Made by a program: the position numbers and the translations under genes
From: an uncultured Dysgonomonas sp.
Lineage (GTDB): Bacteria; Bacteroidota; Bacteroidia; Bacteroidales; Dysgonomonadaceae
Assembly: GCA_945273835.1 (NCBI GenBank)
Contig: CALYPL010000002.1
Span: forward strand, 102,112 to 166,111
Direction: 5' to 3'
Length of the DNA stretch: 64,000 bases
In this document: in pieces, positions 8,465 to 18,072 of the stretch
How positions within the stretch are numbered: position 1 is the stretch's first letter
Layout of the letters: each line of letters opens with the position of its first letter
Notes under the pieces: generated by a model
The model's database searches: none
Seen by the model: only the letters and a program-made list of their open reading frames with translations
Told to the model about the DNA's origin: nothing

Positions 8465-9049
8465 ATGTCGATGCAAAATATATCATTATCGGGTCGTAAA
8501 GAAATTGCTTCTAACAAGAAGATGACTTTTTGGGAAAGTACTTATCTTTTTGCTGTTGTGAAAGGATTGGTTATAACCATGCGGCATTTCTTTCAGAAAC
8601 CTGTGACAATACAATATCCCGAACAAGCTAGGGAATTAAGCCCTGTCTACAGGGGACAACATACATTGATGCGTGATGAAGAGGGACGTGAGCGATGCAC
8701 AGCCTGTGGGCTTTGTGCCTTATCTTGTCCTGCCGAAGCCATCACTATAAAGGCGGCTGAACGCCAGCCCGGCGAAGAACATCTTTATAGAGAAGAAAAA
8801 TATGCGGTTGTATATGAAATAAATATGCTCAGATGTATATTTTGTGGTCTCTGTGAGGAAGCCTGTCCTAAGGCTGCCATCTTTTTGACTAAATCAAGAA
8901 CATGGGTAAAACCCCGTCTTACCAGAGAAGATTTTATCTGGGGAAAAGATAAGCTTGTTATGCCTTTGGAAGCTGCTAAAGCAAATACAATGGCTAAAGA
9001 GAAAGACGCAATTAGTATTGAAAAACGTTTAATGAGCATATATAAATGA
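8465..9049 (+). CDS. nuoI: NADH-quinone oxidoreductase subunit I (2 x [4Fe-4S] ferredoxin)
   Basis: TYKY-type subunit that carries clusters N6a and N6b between NuoG and NuoB. Two classic C-x2-C-x2-C-x3-C-P motifs are present: C78, C81, C84, C88 (CTACGLCALSCP) and C124, C127, C130, C134 (CIFCGLCEEACP). The N-terminal 45 residues contain an amphipathic helix (ESTYLFAVVKGLVITMRHFF) that lies along the membrane surface. The C-terminal 50 residues are a charged tail. It overlaps nuoJ by 4 bases (ATGA), so the two are translationally coupled. Confidence 0.95.
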   Translation: MSMQNISLSGRKEIASNKKMTFWESTYLFAVVKGLVITMRHFFQKPVTIQYPEQARELSPVYRGQHTLMRDEEGRERCTACGLCALSCPAEAITIKAAERQPGEEHLYREEKYAVVYEINMLRCIFCGLCEEACPKAAIFLTKSRTWVKPRLTREDFIWGKDKLVMPLEAAKANTMAKEKDAISIEKRLMSIYK

Positions 9050-9558
9050 TACTTATAATATTTTATATCCTGTCAGCGATTACTTTAGCTACGGGTATCT
9101 TAACCGTTGTATCGAAAAGCCCTATCAATAGTGCTGTGTATATGATTATCTGTTTCTTTTCGATAAGCGGTCATTTTCTGATGCTTAATGCTCAGTTCTT
9201 AGCTGTTGTGAACATAATCGTTTATGCCGGTGCAATTATGATACTGTTGCTGTTCACACTTATGTTGATGAATCTTAATAAGACGCATGAATCAACAAAA
9301 AAAATAGGATCACGCATTGCTGCGGTTATTTCCGCCTGCTTAGTGGCTTTTGTATTGTTGGCAGTATCATTGAAAGCTGCGCCTGTTGTAGATAATTATA
9401 AGTCTACCGGAGTTGACTTCCAATCGGTGCAGGTTATTGGACAGGTATTGTTAAACGATTATCTTGTTCCTTTTGAATTTGCATCTGTATTGCTCATAAC
9501 CTCGATGATTGGTGCGGTATTGATTTCTAAAAGAGATAAAAAAGTTAAAGAATTATGA
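9046..9558 (+). CDS. nuoJ: NADH-quinone oxidoreductase subunit J
   Basis: ND6-type membrane subunit at the junction of the hydrophilic and membrane arms. Five hydrophobic helices in 170 residues. The third helix contains VVNIIVYAGAIMILLLFTLMLMN, beginning near residue 55, with the conserved YAGAIM motif whose pi-bulge helps gate proton transfer. Start ATG overlaps the nuoI stop, and its stop overlaps the nuoK start (ATGA), a tight I-J-K translational relay. Confidence 0.93.
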   Translation: MILIIFYILSAITLATGILTVVSKSPINSAVYMIICFFSISGHFLMLNAQFLAVVNIIVYAGAIMILLLFTLMLMNLNKTHESTKKIGSRIAAVISACLVAFVLLAVSLKAAPVVDNYKSTGVDFQSVQVIGQVLLNDYLVPFEFASVLLITSMIGAVLISKRDKKVKEL

Positions 9559-9875
9559 TAGATGTATTAAAAGAAGTCGGCATAAACAACTATATCTATC
9601 TTGCCGTAATGTTATTTTGCGTCGGCATATTAGGTATACTTTTTCGTCGTAGTACAATCGTTTTACTGATGTCTGTTGAGTTAATGCTTGCATCTGCCAA
9701 TCTGTTACTTATTGCTTTTTCGGTATATCATCATGATGTAAGTGGTCAGATATTCGCTATTTTCGGAATGACGGTAGCTGCCGCCGAAGTTGCGGTAGGA
9801 TTAGCTATTCTTGTGGCCTTGTTCAGAAATATAGGCTCAATTGATATTGAAAAATTAAAGAACCTGAAAGGATAA
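9555..9875 (+). CDS. nuoK: NADH-quinone oxidoreductase subunit K
   Basis: ND4L-type membrane subunit with three transmembrane helices in 106 residues. The conserved glutamate of helix 2 is in LMSVELMLASANLLLIAF, and the second conserved acid is in helix 3 (MTVAAAEVAVGLAILVALF). Both are part of the proton path. The start overlaps nuoJ by 4 bases and the nuoL ATG follows directly after its stop. Confidence 0.95.
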   Translation: MIDVLKEVGINNYIYLAVMLFCVGILGILFRRSTIVLLMSVELMLASANLLLIAFSVYHHDVSGQIFAIFGMTVAAAEVAVGLAILVALFRNIGSIDIEKLKNLKG

Positions 9876-11765
9876 ATGGAAACAATTTTAGTATTAATAC
9901 TTTTGCTTAGCCCCTTTGTTGGGTTTCTTATCAATATTTTTGTGGGGCATCGGTTGAGTAAAACCTTTCCGGGTTGCCTCGCTTCGACAGCCGTTTTATT
10001 AAGCTTCATTATTACCTTATATTTTTTTACTCAGCTACTGATTACCAATCAACCGATGGATATCCGGTTGTTTGACAATCTCAATTTGTCTGCGTTAACA
10101 GTTAATATTGGATTTACGGTTGACCGTTTATCATTACTTTGGTTATTGATGGTAACAGGTATTGGTTTTCTTATTCATGTCTATTCAATGGGATATATGA
10201 AAGGCGATCCTAATATAGGTCGATATTTTGCATATCTGAATTTGTTTATCTTCTTCATGTCCGTACTTGTTTTAAGCAGTAATCTGTTTGTTATGTTTAT
10301 CGGATGGGAAGGAGTCGGACTTTGTTCTTACCTATTGATCGGTTTTTGGAACACCAATCATAAATATAATGATGCTGCTAAGAAAGCATTTATAATGAAT
10401 AGAATAGGGGACTTTGGTTTCATTATAGGCATTTTTACATTAGCATACCTGTTCAAGACTATTGATTTTAACGGTTTGAAGCTGGCTGTTTCATCTTCGG
10501 CCGGTCCTCAAACCGCAACTATGCTTGGCATTGCTACTTTTTGTTTATTTGTAGGTGCAATGGGTAAAAGTGCGCAGATCCCATTATATACCTGGTTGCC
10601 CGATGCGATGGCTGGTCCAACTCCGGTTTCGGCTCTGATACATGCCGCAACAATGGTCACAGCCGGTATTTTCATGGTAACAAGATTAAATTTTGTTTTT
10701 GATCTGACTCCTGATATTCAGATGTTTATTGCTATTATTGGTGCGGTAACTTCTTTATTTGCAGCTACGGTAGCTATTGTACAAAACGATATTAAAAAAG
10801 TATTGGCTTATTCAACTGTATCTCAACTCGGGTTGATGTTTCTTGCATTAGGAGCAGGAGCATATCATATAGCGGTATTTCATGTAATCACGCATGCCTT
10901 TTTCAAAGCCTGCTTATTCTTGGGTGCAGGTTCTGTTATTCATGGTATGGGAGGCGAGCAGGATATGCGACATATGGGCGGTCTGAAGAAATATATGCCT
11001 ACAACTTATTGGACTTTTGCAGTATCTACATTATCAATATCGGGTATTCCATTCTTTGCGGGATTCTTCTCGAAAGACGAGATAATGATAACAGCTTTTC
11101 AATATAGCATTCCTTTGTGGGTAATTGCCGGACTGGCATCTTTGCTGACAGCTTTTTATATGTTTAGAGCTTTGTATCTGACTTTTCATGGTACTTTCAG
11201 AGGTAGTGAGGAGCAAATGCATCATTTACATGAATCGCCTAAAACGATGACTCTACCGTTAATGATTTTAGGTATTTTGGCTATTATAGGTGGATTTATT
11301 AGTATTCCATTTGCAAACCTAAGTTGGCTCAACGCATATCTTGAACCTGTTTTGCCGGGTATAGCCCTTGAAGATCATCTGCCGTTATGGTTACAATGCA
11401 CGATGATTGCCATATCTATATTAATTGCTTTAATAGGTTGGTTTATAGCTTATAATAAATATAATAGAAATAACGAAGTGCCTGCTTCGGATGATCAAAT
11501 TACAGGTTTCGCAAAAGTCCTTTATCATAAATACTATATTGACGAAATATATGACCGCATATTTGTAAAACCATTATATGCAGTCGGTAAATTTTTCAAT
11601 AATTTCATTGAAGTTTTAGTCGGCAAATTTATTAATGGGGTAGGACAGTTGGCTGAGATCATTTCAGTTCCTGCTCAAGCCTTGCAAAACGGTAATTTAG
11701 GGTTTTATCTCTTTTGCTTTGTAATTGGCTTTTGTGCCATCGTAATCAGTATAATTCTTGTGTAA
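9876..11765 (+). CDS. nuoL: NADH-quinone oxidoreductase subunit L (proton-pumping)
   Basis: ND5-type antiporter-like subunit at the far end of the membrane arm. The 629 residues have about 15-16 hydrophobic helices. The motif MFIGWEGVGLCSYLLIGFW has the essential glutamate; KSAQIPLYTWLPDAMAGPTP follows, with the key lysine and the discontinuous helix of the family; later come SALIHAATMVTAG and the KDEI loop. The C-terminal 100 residues contain the long lateral amphipathic helix and a final anchor. The stop is 15 bases before nuoM. Length and motifs are typical. Confidence 0.95.
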   Translation: METILVLILLLSPFVGFLINIFVGHRLSKTFPGCLASTAVLLSFIITLYFFTQLLITNQPMDIRLFDNLNLSALTVNIGFTVDRLSLLWLLMVTGIGFLIHVYSMGYMKGDPNIGRYFAYLNLFIFFMSVLVLSSNLFVMFIGWEGVGLCSYLLIGFWNTNHKYNDAAKKAFIMNRIGDFGFIIGIFTLAYLFKTIDFNGLKLAVSSSAGPQTATMLGIATFCLFVGAMGKSAQIPLYTWLPDAMAGPTPVSALIHAATMVTAGIFMVTRLNFVFDLTPDIQMFIAIIGAVTSLFAATVAIVQNDIKKVLAYSTVSQLGLMFLALGAGAYHIAVFHVITHAFFKACLFLGAGSVIHGMGGEQDMRHMGGLKKYMPTTYWTFAVSTLSISGIPFFAGFFSKDEIMITAFQYSIPLWVIAGLASLLTAFYMFRALYLTFHGTFRGSEEQMHHLHESPKTMTLPLMILGILAIIGGFISIPFANLSWLNAYLEPVLPGIALEDHLPLWLQCTMIAISILIALIGWFIAYNKYNRNNEVPASDDQITGFAKVLYHKYYIDEIYDRIFVKPLYAVGKFFNNFIEVLVGKFINGVGQLAEIISVPAQALQNGNLGFYLFCFVIGFCAIVISIILV

Positions 11766-11780
11766 ACAGTACATATAGAT

Positions 11781-13220
11781 ATGAATATAGCTATTATTTT
11801 AATTATATTTCTTGTCGGGGCAATAGTCACCTTTCTTTCCGGTAACAGGCTTGCCTCAAAAGTCGCTTTGATTTTTAGTATAGCGGCGGCGGTTTTTTCG
11901 GTAGCATTATTAATTCAGTTTACGAATGGTGGAGAATTAAGCTATTCTGTTGAATGGATGAAAAATCCGAACATCAACTTTTCTTTGCAGGCTGATGGTT
12001 TAGGATTGACGATGATATTACTTACTGCGTTTTTACTTCCTGTAATTATTATGACGGGTGTTTCTTTTCCCGGTAAAAAAGAAAAGAGTTTTTATTCTTT
12101 AGTTTTATTAGTCGCTTTTGCTGTGTCAGGTGCTTTTCTGAGCAGTAACGCATTGATATATTATGTATTTTGGGAATTATCACTAATCCCGATTTACTTC
12201 ATTATTATTTATTGGGGTAATGGTGACGCTGAAAAGCGTAGAAAGGCAACGATGACATTTTTCTTATACACTTTCTTCGGTTCACTTTTCATGCTTGCTG
12301 CATTTATATATCTTTATTACAAAGTCGGCAGTTTCGATATATCGGCACTGTATAATGCTGAATTGACACCGAAAGAACAGATCTGGATATTTTTAGCATT
12401 CTTCTTGGCATTTGCCATCAAGGTACCTGTATTTCCGTTTCATACATGGCAGGCTAATGTGTATCAAAAAGCACCCCTTATCGGAACGATGTTATTGGCC
12501 GGTTTAATGTCTAAGATGGGATTGTACAGCATTATGCGCTGGCAACTTCCAATCACTCCTTACGCTTCGCATGAGTTGAGATTGATTGTTCTGATATTAT
12601 GTATAACAGGTGTCATCTATGGTTCGCTTATAGCATTAAAACAAGATAATCTGAAGCGTTTCTTCGCTTATGCCTCACTTTCGCACGTTGGCTTTATTGC
12701 TGCGGGAATCTATTCATTAACATACGATGGTATGCAAGGTGCGATTGCGCTAATGATTGCTCACGCATTTGTTGTTGTGGGTTTATTCTTTTCATCGGAT
12801 GTCATATATCGTCGTTGGCAGACTCCATATATAAGTCAGATGGGAGGTATTAAAAATAATGCGAGATATTTTGGATTGTGTTTCTTCATCATTCTTTTAG
12901 CTGGCATATCGGTGCCTTTGTCATATAATTTTATCGGTGAATTCGCTATTATGTTCGGTTTATATCAGTTAAGTATCTGGTATGTGGTGGCAATAGGTAC
13001 TTCGATGTTCTTAGGAGCGTTCATGATGTTGCGTATGTATCAATATGTAATGTTAGGCGAAAATAAGACTAATAAGGCTTTTGCAGATTTATCAAAAAAC
13101 GAATGTCTGATATTTGTTTTGTTGATTATTATTATACTTTACTTCGGAATATATCCTAAACCGATAGTTGAAACCGTTGGTAACAGTATAAAGGAAATAT
13201 TATTTTATATTAACAGATAA
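11781..13220 (+). CDS. nuoM: NADH-quinone oxidoreductase subunit M (proton-pumping)
   Basis: ND4-type antiporter-like subunit. The 479 residues have about 13-14 hydrophobic helices. The essential glutamate is in YYVFWELSLIPIYFIIIYWG and the essential lysine in AFAIKVPVFPFHTW. The usual LPDAHVEAPT after HTW is here QANVYQKAPL, a departure from the proteobacterial consensus at the broken helix, while the core charged residues remain. Further on, ALKQDNLKRFFAYASLSHVG is the standard second half-channel motif. It lies between nuoL (15-base gap) and nuoN (18-base gap). Confidence 0.94.
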   Translation: MNIAIILIIFLVGAIVTFLSGNRLASKVALIFSIAAAVFSVALLIQFTNGGELSYSVEWMKNPNINFSLQADGLGLTMILLTAFLLPVIIMTGVSFPGKKEKSFYSLVLLVAFAVSGAFLSSNALIYYVFWELSLIPIYFIIIYWGNGDAEKRRKATMTFFLYTFFGSLFMLAAFIYLYYKVGSFDISALYNAELTPKEQIWIFLAFFLAFAIKVPVFPFHTWQANVYQKAPLIGTMLLAGLMSKMGLYSIMRWQLPITPYASHELRLIVLILCITGVIYGSLIALKQDNLKRFFAYASLSHVGFIAAGIYSLTYDGMQGAIALMIAHAFVVVGLFFSSDVIYRRWQTPYISQMGGIKNNARYFGLCFFIILLAGISVPLSYNFIGEFAIMFGLYQLSIWYVVAIGTSMFLGAFMMLRMYQYVMLGENKTNKAFADLSKNECLIFVLLIIIILYFGIYPKPIVETVGNSIKEILFYINR

Positions 13221-13238
13221 TTAATTAGTTATTAGATA

Positions 13239-14636
13239 ATGAGTACATTAATAGCTGTCTCAGCTTTAGGCATTATTTGCCTTATACTTGAAATTCTGAA
13301 TCTAAGAAAGGCCCTTATACCGGTTGTTATTCTTGCGTTGGCAGCAATCTTAGGTATGACTATTTTTGAAAGTTATCTGGGTTCATCCATAATTGAGCCG
13401 GATAAAATGACGATGATCGTTAATACGGGTTATTCGTACGGGTTCTCATGTCTTTTTATACTTCTGACTGTATTCATTATATTGATGTGTCCAAAATTTT
13501 ATCAAGAAGATAAAGTCAAGATAGCGGATTACGTATCGCTTAAAATATTTATGTTGGCAGGAGCCATAGCAATGGTTTCATTTGGCAACTTAATGATGTT
13601 TTTCCTTGGTCTCGAAGTGCTTTCAATAGCTGCATACGTCTTAGCCTCAAGCAGACCTAAAGATAAAAGAAGTAATGAAGCCGGTATGAAGTATTTTGTA
13701 ATGGGTGCTTTAGCTTCGAGTTTCATTTTATTCGGAATCGCTTTAATATATGGAGCAACAGGCTCATTCAATATAACTGAAATATCGAACTCATCCACAA
13801 CTTTAGTGCAATCTGAATCATTGCCAACCTGGTTTTATCTTGGTTTTGTGATGATAACAATCGGTATGATGTTCAAAGCTTCGATTGTTCCGTTCCATTT
13901 TTGGGCACCTGATGTTTATGAAGGTTCACCGACTTTGGTTACTGCACTTATGAGTACTTTGGTTAAAGTTGCTGCAATCGGCGCATTATTCTTATTGACT
14001 ACAATACTGTCAGCTGCCATTACTCCTACATATACAGCAACTATAGTAGTTATAGCTATTTTGACAATGATAGTCGGTAACTTTACCGCCTTAAAACAAA
14101 ACAACGTAAAACGTATGATGGCATTTTCAGGTATAAATCACGCCGGTTTTATGCTGATGGCGTTGTTAGCTTTAAATACCAGTGCCAATGTTGTATTATA
14201 TTATGCTGCCGCATATAGCTTAGCAGCTATAGCTGTGTTCTCAGTTATCACAGCTGTTTGTCAGGGACGGGATAACGAAGACCTTAGTAACTTTTACGGT
14301 TTGGTAAAAAAACAACCTCTTATGGCGTTTTGTATGGCATGTGGTTTATTGTCATTAGGAGGGATACCTGTTTTCTCAGGCTTCTTTGCCAAGTTCTTCA
14401 TATTTGACCGGTTAATGAATACCAATCATCTGATTCTGATGATTATTGCAATCATTAATTCTGTTGTGGCTGTTTATTACTACTTGCGTTTGGTGAACGT
14501 TATGTTCATTAAATCTGCTGAAAATAAAGAAGCCATCAAAGCGCCTGTAGAATACAAATTTGTAGCTGTGGCAGCCATTGTATTAAACCTTATACTTGGA
14601 ATATTTCCTTCAATTATAATGAATTTAAAACTATAG
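13239..14636 (+). CDS. nuoN: NADH-quinone oxidoreductase subunit N (proton-pumping)
   Basis: ND2-type antiporter-like subunit, last gene of the operon. The 465 residues have about 13-14 hydrophobic helices. The glutamate helix FLGLEVLSIAAYVLAS, the lysine helix with KASIVPFHFWAPDVYEGSPT, and ALKQNNVKRMMAFSGINHAG are all present. Its TAG stop (14634-14636) lies inside the left arm of the terminator hairpin shared with copA. Confidence 0.94.
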   Translation: MSTLIAVSALGIICLILEILNLRKALIPVVILALAAILGMTIFESYLGSSIIEPDKMTMIVNTGYSYGFSCLFILLTVFIILMCPKFYQEDKVKIADYVSLKIFMLAGAIAMVSFGNLMMFFLGLEVLSIAAYVLASSRPKDKRSNEAGMKYFVMGALASSFILFGIALIYGATGSFNITEISNSSTTLVQSESLPTWFYLGFVMITIGMMFKASIVPFHFWAPDVYEGSPTLVTALMSTLVKVAAIGALFLLTTILSAAITPTYTATIVVIAILTMIVGNFTALKQNNVKRMMAFSGINHAGFMLMALLALNTSANVVLYYAAAYSLAAIAVFSVITAVCQGRDNEDLSNFYGLVKKQPLMAFCMACGLLSLGGIPVFSGFFAKFFIFDRLMNTNHLILMIIAIINSVVAVYYYLRLVNVMFIKSAENKEAIKAPVEYKFVAVAAIVLNLILGIFPSIIMNLKL

Positions 14637-14660
14637 AATAATATTCTATAGTTTTTTTTT
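14627..14660. terminator. Bidirectional terminator between nuoN and copA
   Basis: Perfect 12-bp stem: AAAACTATAGAA (14627-14638) pairs with TTCTATAGTTTT (14644-14655), loop TAATA. It continues into a run of T on the plus strand and mirrors as an A/T flank for the minus strand. The stop codons of both converging genes sit within the stem arms. Confidence 0.85.
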
Positions 14661-17240
14661 CTTCAATAATAGACTATTGGTTACAACACTTACTGAGCTA
14701 AGAGCCATAGCGGCACCTGCTATCATCGGGTTAAGTAAGAATCCGTTTATCGGATAAAATATACCTGCTGCGATAGGCACTCCAATCAGATTATATATAA
14801 ATGCCCAGAAAAGGTTCTGTCTTATTGTCATGACTGTTGCTTTCGATAACCTTATAGCTTGATCTATCTTGCTCAGATCAGAAGAAATAATTGTTATTTG
14901 GGCTACATTCATCGCTATATCGCTTCCTTTACCCATAGCTATACTTAAATCGGCTGTTGCCAGTGCCGCACTGTCATTAATACCATCGCCAACCATTGCG
15001 ACTACCTCGCCTTGTTGTTGTAACGTCTTGATGTACGATGATTTTTCATCCGGCATCATATCCGATTTGATATAATCAATGCCTACTTTTTCCGCAATCA
15101 TTTGAGCCGATTCTTTATTATCGCCTGTCAGCATATAGACTTTCAGACCATCTGCTTTTAACTTGGTTATTGCGTCTTTCGATGAACTTTTAATCGTATC
15201 AGCGATAGCAATAGCCGCAATGAATTGTTTTTCGCTGGCATAAAAAACAAGCGTGTTAGCTTCTTTAGACATTTGCTTAATTTGAGATCTTATATCTTCT
15301 GAAATAAAAACCTGATTTGCTTCAAGTAATTTGGCGTTGCCGATATAGTATTTTTCATTCTCATACTCACCGATTATACCTTGACCGGCAATTACATTGA
15401 TTGTGATGTTATTTAACAATTTAGCTTCATCTTTCAGACAATCTATGATTGCTTTTCCGAGCGGATGTTCGGAATACGATTCTATGCTGTAAAGTAAATC
15501 TTTGGGTTCACTTTCAGGATCAATAAACCATTTAATTCCCGTTACATGTGGTTTTCCTTCGGTGATGGTGCCTGTTTTATCGAGTACAATTGCAGTTAAT
15601 TTTTTAGCGGTTTCCAATGCCTGAGCGTCTTTAATCAGAATGCCGGTTGTTGCTCCCCGACCTATTCCGACCATGATAGCAGTCGGTGTAGCCAGACCTA
15701 AGGCACATGGGCAAGCAATAATAAGTACTGTAACCATCGACATTAGTGCTTGAGGAAGATAATTTTGTCCACCAAAAACAAACCATGCAATAAAGGTAAT
15801 AACCGAAACGATAAAGATAACAGGAACAAAAACTGAGGCTATTTTATCAACTGTTTTTTGTATGGGTGCTTTACTGCCTTGTGCATCTTGCACCATTTTA
15901 ACGATTTGTGATAATAAAGTATCTTTACCAATTTTGCGGGCAATATAATGTATGCTGCCGGTCTGATTGATTGTACCGGCAAATACTTGGCTACCTTTCA
16001 TTTTCTCAATAGCAAGAGGTTCGCCGTTGATAGTGCTTTCATCGACAAAAGAATTACCGCTTATAACTTCCCCGTCAACAGCTATTTTTTCGCCGGGTTT
16101 AGCAATTAATTCATCATTGAGTGCAATATCTTTAATGGATATTTCTACGAATTTATTATCTCTGACAACTGTAGCTGTGTTGGGCTGCATGCCTATCAAT
16201 TGTTTGATTGCATCGGCTGTTCCTCCTTTTGCACGTGCTTCGAGATAGCGACCTAAAAGAACAAAAGCTATGACTACCGCCGAAACTTCAAAGTATACGT
16301 GTGGCATCATTCCCTTATTAGTCCAAAACGATGGATATACAGTATTGAACACGCTAAATAAATAAGCTATTCCTGTACTTAATGCCACAAGTGTGTCCAT
16401 ATTAGACGAGTGATGTCTGAACTGTTTCCATGCGTTTACGAAGAATGTTTTTCCCATAATGAAAACAACAGGCGTAGCCAAAGCCCACATTATATAATCG
16501 GCATAAGGTATGGTATGAAATCCCATCGCTATAACCACTAATGGCAAGGATAGAATAAGTGCGGCTATTGTATTGTTCTTGAGCCTAGTTATATTTTTTT
16601 GCTGTTCCTGTTCAGCGTCGGACCGTTCATCAGAATCAATAATCAGATCATATCCTGCATCTTCAACAGCTTTCTTTAATTCTTTGGGCGAAGTCAGAGT
16701 GGGAGAATATTCTACATGAGCGATATTGGTTGCAAGGTTGACCGAAACATAGCTAACACCTTGTTGTTTTGTCAAGGCTTTTTCTACATGACTAACACAG
16801 GAAGCACAAGTCATGCCTGTAACCGGAAAATCTGTTTTTATATCGGAACTTTCAGTCGGTTTAGTCCGCTTTTCAGATTTGGTAATAAGGGATTCTGAAT
16901 CTATACTACATTGCTCCGCAATATTGTCTTCTTCCGAATCCTCAGTAATTAATTCGTATCCTGCATCAGCAACAGCCTTTTTAAGTTGTTCCGGATTGGT
17001 CAGTGATGGCGAATATTCTATAATCGCCGTTTTATCGGACAGATTTACATCTGCGCTACTTACTCCTTTTTGACTTAATAGGGCTTTTTGTACATGTTTC
17101 ACACAGTTACCACAAGTCATACCATACACATGGAAGTTTTTTTTTACAGTTTTACCTCCATTGAATACAATTTTATTATCGGGCTTAATATTAGCGGCGT
17201 TAAAATTCTGAGCCAATATACTTTTCTTATTTGTTGTCAT
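14646..17240 (-). CDS. copA: Copper-exporting P1B-type ATPase
   Basis: Inner-membrane pump that uses ATP to export Cu(I). The 864 residues contain, in order: two cytosolic HMA domains with GMTCGNC (40-46) and GMTCASC (142-148); membrane helices from about 222; the actuator domain (about 340-450); the CPC metal-site motif at 510-512 in IIACPCALGLATP; phosphorylated D554 in DKTGT; SEHPLGKAI, the P1B-specific His-Pro motif; and GDGINDSAAL. The actuator loop, usually TGE or SGE, reads STINGEPLA, so asparagine precedes GE. An AraC-type regulator with a similar Cys-x2-Cys motif lies 87 bases upstream on the same strand and probably controls it. Confidence 0.93.
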   Translation of the reverse strand: MTTNKKSILAQNFNAANIKPDNKIVFNGGKTVKKNFHVYGMTCGNCVKHVQKALLSQKGVSSADVNLSDKTAIIEYSPSLTNPEQLKKAVADAGYELITEDSEEDNIAEQCSIDSESLITKSEKRTKPTESSDIKTDFPVTGMTCASCVSHVEKALTKQQGVSYVSVNLATNIAHVEYSPTLTSPKELKKAVEDAGYDLIIDSDERSDAEQEQQKNITRLKNNTIAALILSLPLVVIAMGFHTIPYADYIMWALATPVVFIMGKTFFVNAWKQFRHHSSNMDTLVALSTGIAYLFSVFNTVYPSFWTNKGMMPHVYFEVSAVVIAFVLLGRYLEARAKGGTADAIKQLIGMQPNTATVVRDNKFVEISIKDIALNDELIAKPGEKIAVDGEVISGNSFVDESTINGEPLAIEKMKGSQVFAGTINQTGSIHYIARKIGKDTLLSQIVKMVQDAQGSKAPIQKTVDKIASVFVPVIFIVSVITFIAWFVFGGQNYLPQALMSMVTVLIIACPCALGLATPTAIMVGIGRGATTGILIKDAQALETAKKLTAIVLDKTGTITEGKPHVTGIKWFIDPESEPKDLLYSIESYSEHPLGKAIIDCLKDEAKLLNNITINVIAGQGIIGEYENEKYYIGNAKLLEANQVFISEDIRSQIKQMSKEANTLVFYASEKQFIAAIAIADTIKSSSKDAITKLKADGLKVYMLTGDNKESAQMIAEKVGIDYIKSDMMPDEKSSYIKTLQQQGEVVAMVGDGINDSAALATADLSIAMGKGSDIAMNVAQITIISSDLSKIDQAIRLSKATVMTIRQNLFWAFIYNLIGVPIAAGIFYPINGFLLNPMIAGAAMALSSVSVVTNSLLLKKKKL

Positions 17241-17327
17241 AACTAAATCGTTTAGTATTTATATAAGACAAAGATGACGATAGTAACAGAAATACAGTTA
17301 TATTATTTTTTATAAAAATTGCAAGAT

Positions 17328-17897
17328 TTACAGTTTATCCAAAGGTTTGCGTTTGTTTGCCTCCGTTTGTTTAAAAACACTCGGACTTAAACCCGTAACT
17401 TTCTTAAACTGATTGCTTAAGTGCGAAGCACTTGAATAATTGAGTCTAAAGGCTATTTCATTCAGGTTAAGTTCGTCGTATATCAAAAGTTCTTTGACTT
17501 TTTCAATTTTTTGAGCGATAAAATATTTCTCGATAGTCGTACCTTGAATTTCAGAAAATAAATTGCTCATATAGTTATAATCATAAGGTAATTCTGTACT
17601 TAAATAATCTGATAAATTGATCTTCAAATCATTCGTGTTGTAATGAACTAACTTAACAATTAAAGTTTTTATTTTATCGATTAATTGGTGCTTTTTGTCT
17701 TCTAATAAGGCAAAGCCTAATTCTTCTAACCGATGGACGAATAATTCTTTCTGATGAGTATCCATTGGCTGATTTAAAACAACTGTACCTAATTCAATAT
17801 CGGTAACTTCTATGAACAATTTTTCCAGTTCCGATCGAATAACCAACTTACAACGATCGCAAACCATATTCTTAATATATAACTTTTCTGTGTTCAT
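17328..17897 (-). CDS. AraC-family regulator with HMA-like metal-binding N-terminus
   Basis: 189 residues in two parts. Residues 1-68 look like a heavy-metal-associated (HMA) ferredoxin-like fold: strand KLYIKN, the metal-loop-like NMVCDRCK (C13, C16), a helix, strand TDIELGTVVL, a helix, and LEELGFALL. The usual GMTCxxC becomes NMVCDRC. Residues about 85-185 are an AraC-type double helix-turn-helix with LNEIAFRLNYSSASHLSNQF and KKVTGLSPSVFK. It lies directly upstream of copA on the same strand, so the simplest reading is a copper sensor that activates the pump. This is inference: cysteine spacing and neighbourhood support it, no binding data. It is divergent from the catalase gene. Confidence 0.8.
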   Translation of the reverse strand: MNTEKLYIKNMVCDRCKLVIRSELEKLFIEVTDIELGTVVLNQPMDTHQKELFVHRLEELGFALLEDKKHQLIDKIKTLIVKLVHYNTNDLKINLSDYLSTELPYDYNYMSNLFSEIQGTTIEKYFIAQKIEKVKELLIYDELNLNEIAFRLNYSSASHLSNQFKKVTGLSPSVFKQTEANKRKPLDKL

Positions 17898-18072
17898 TTA
17901 TTATATCTTATATATTAGAAAACATATAATCAAAACCTAATGTTGTATTTAGTCTTAATAAATATAGATTAAACTTACTTAATGTTATTAAATAAATAAT
18001 TATTAAATAGATAGTATTGAACAAAATAATCTCGCTTACGTTAATATTTATAACCAATTAAAAAATATTATC

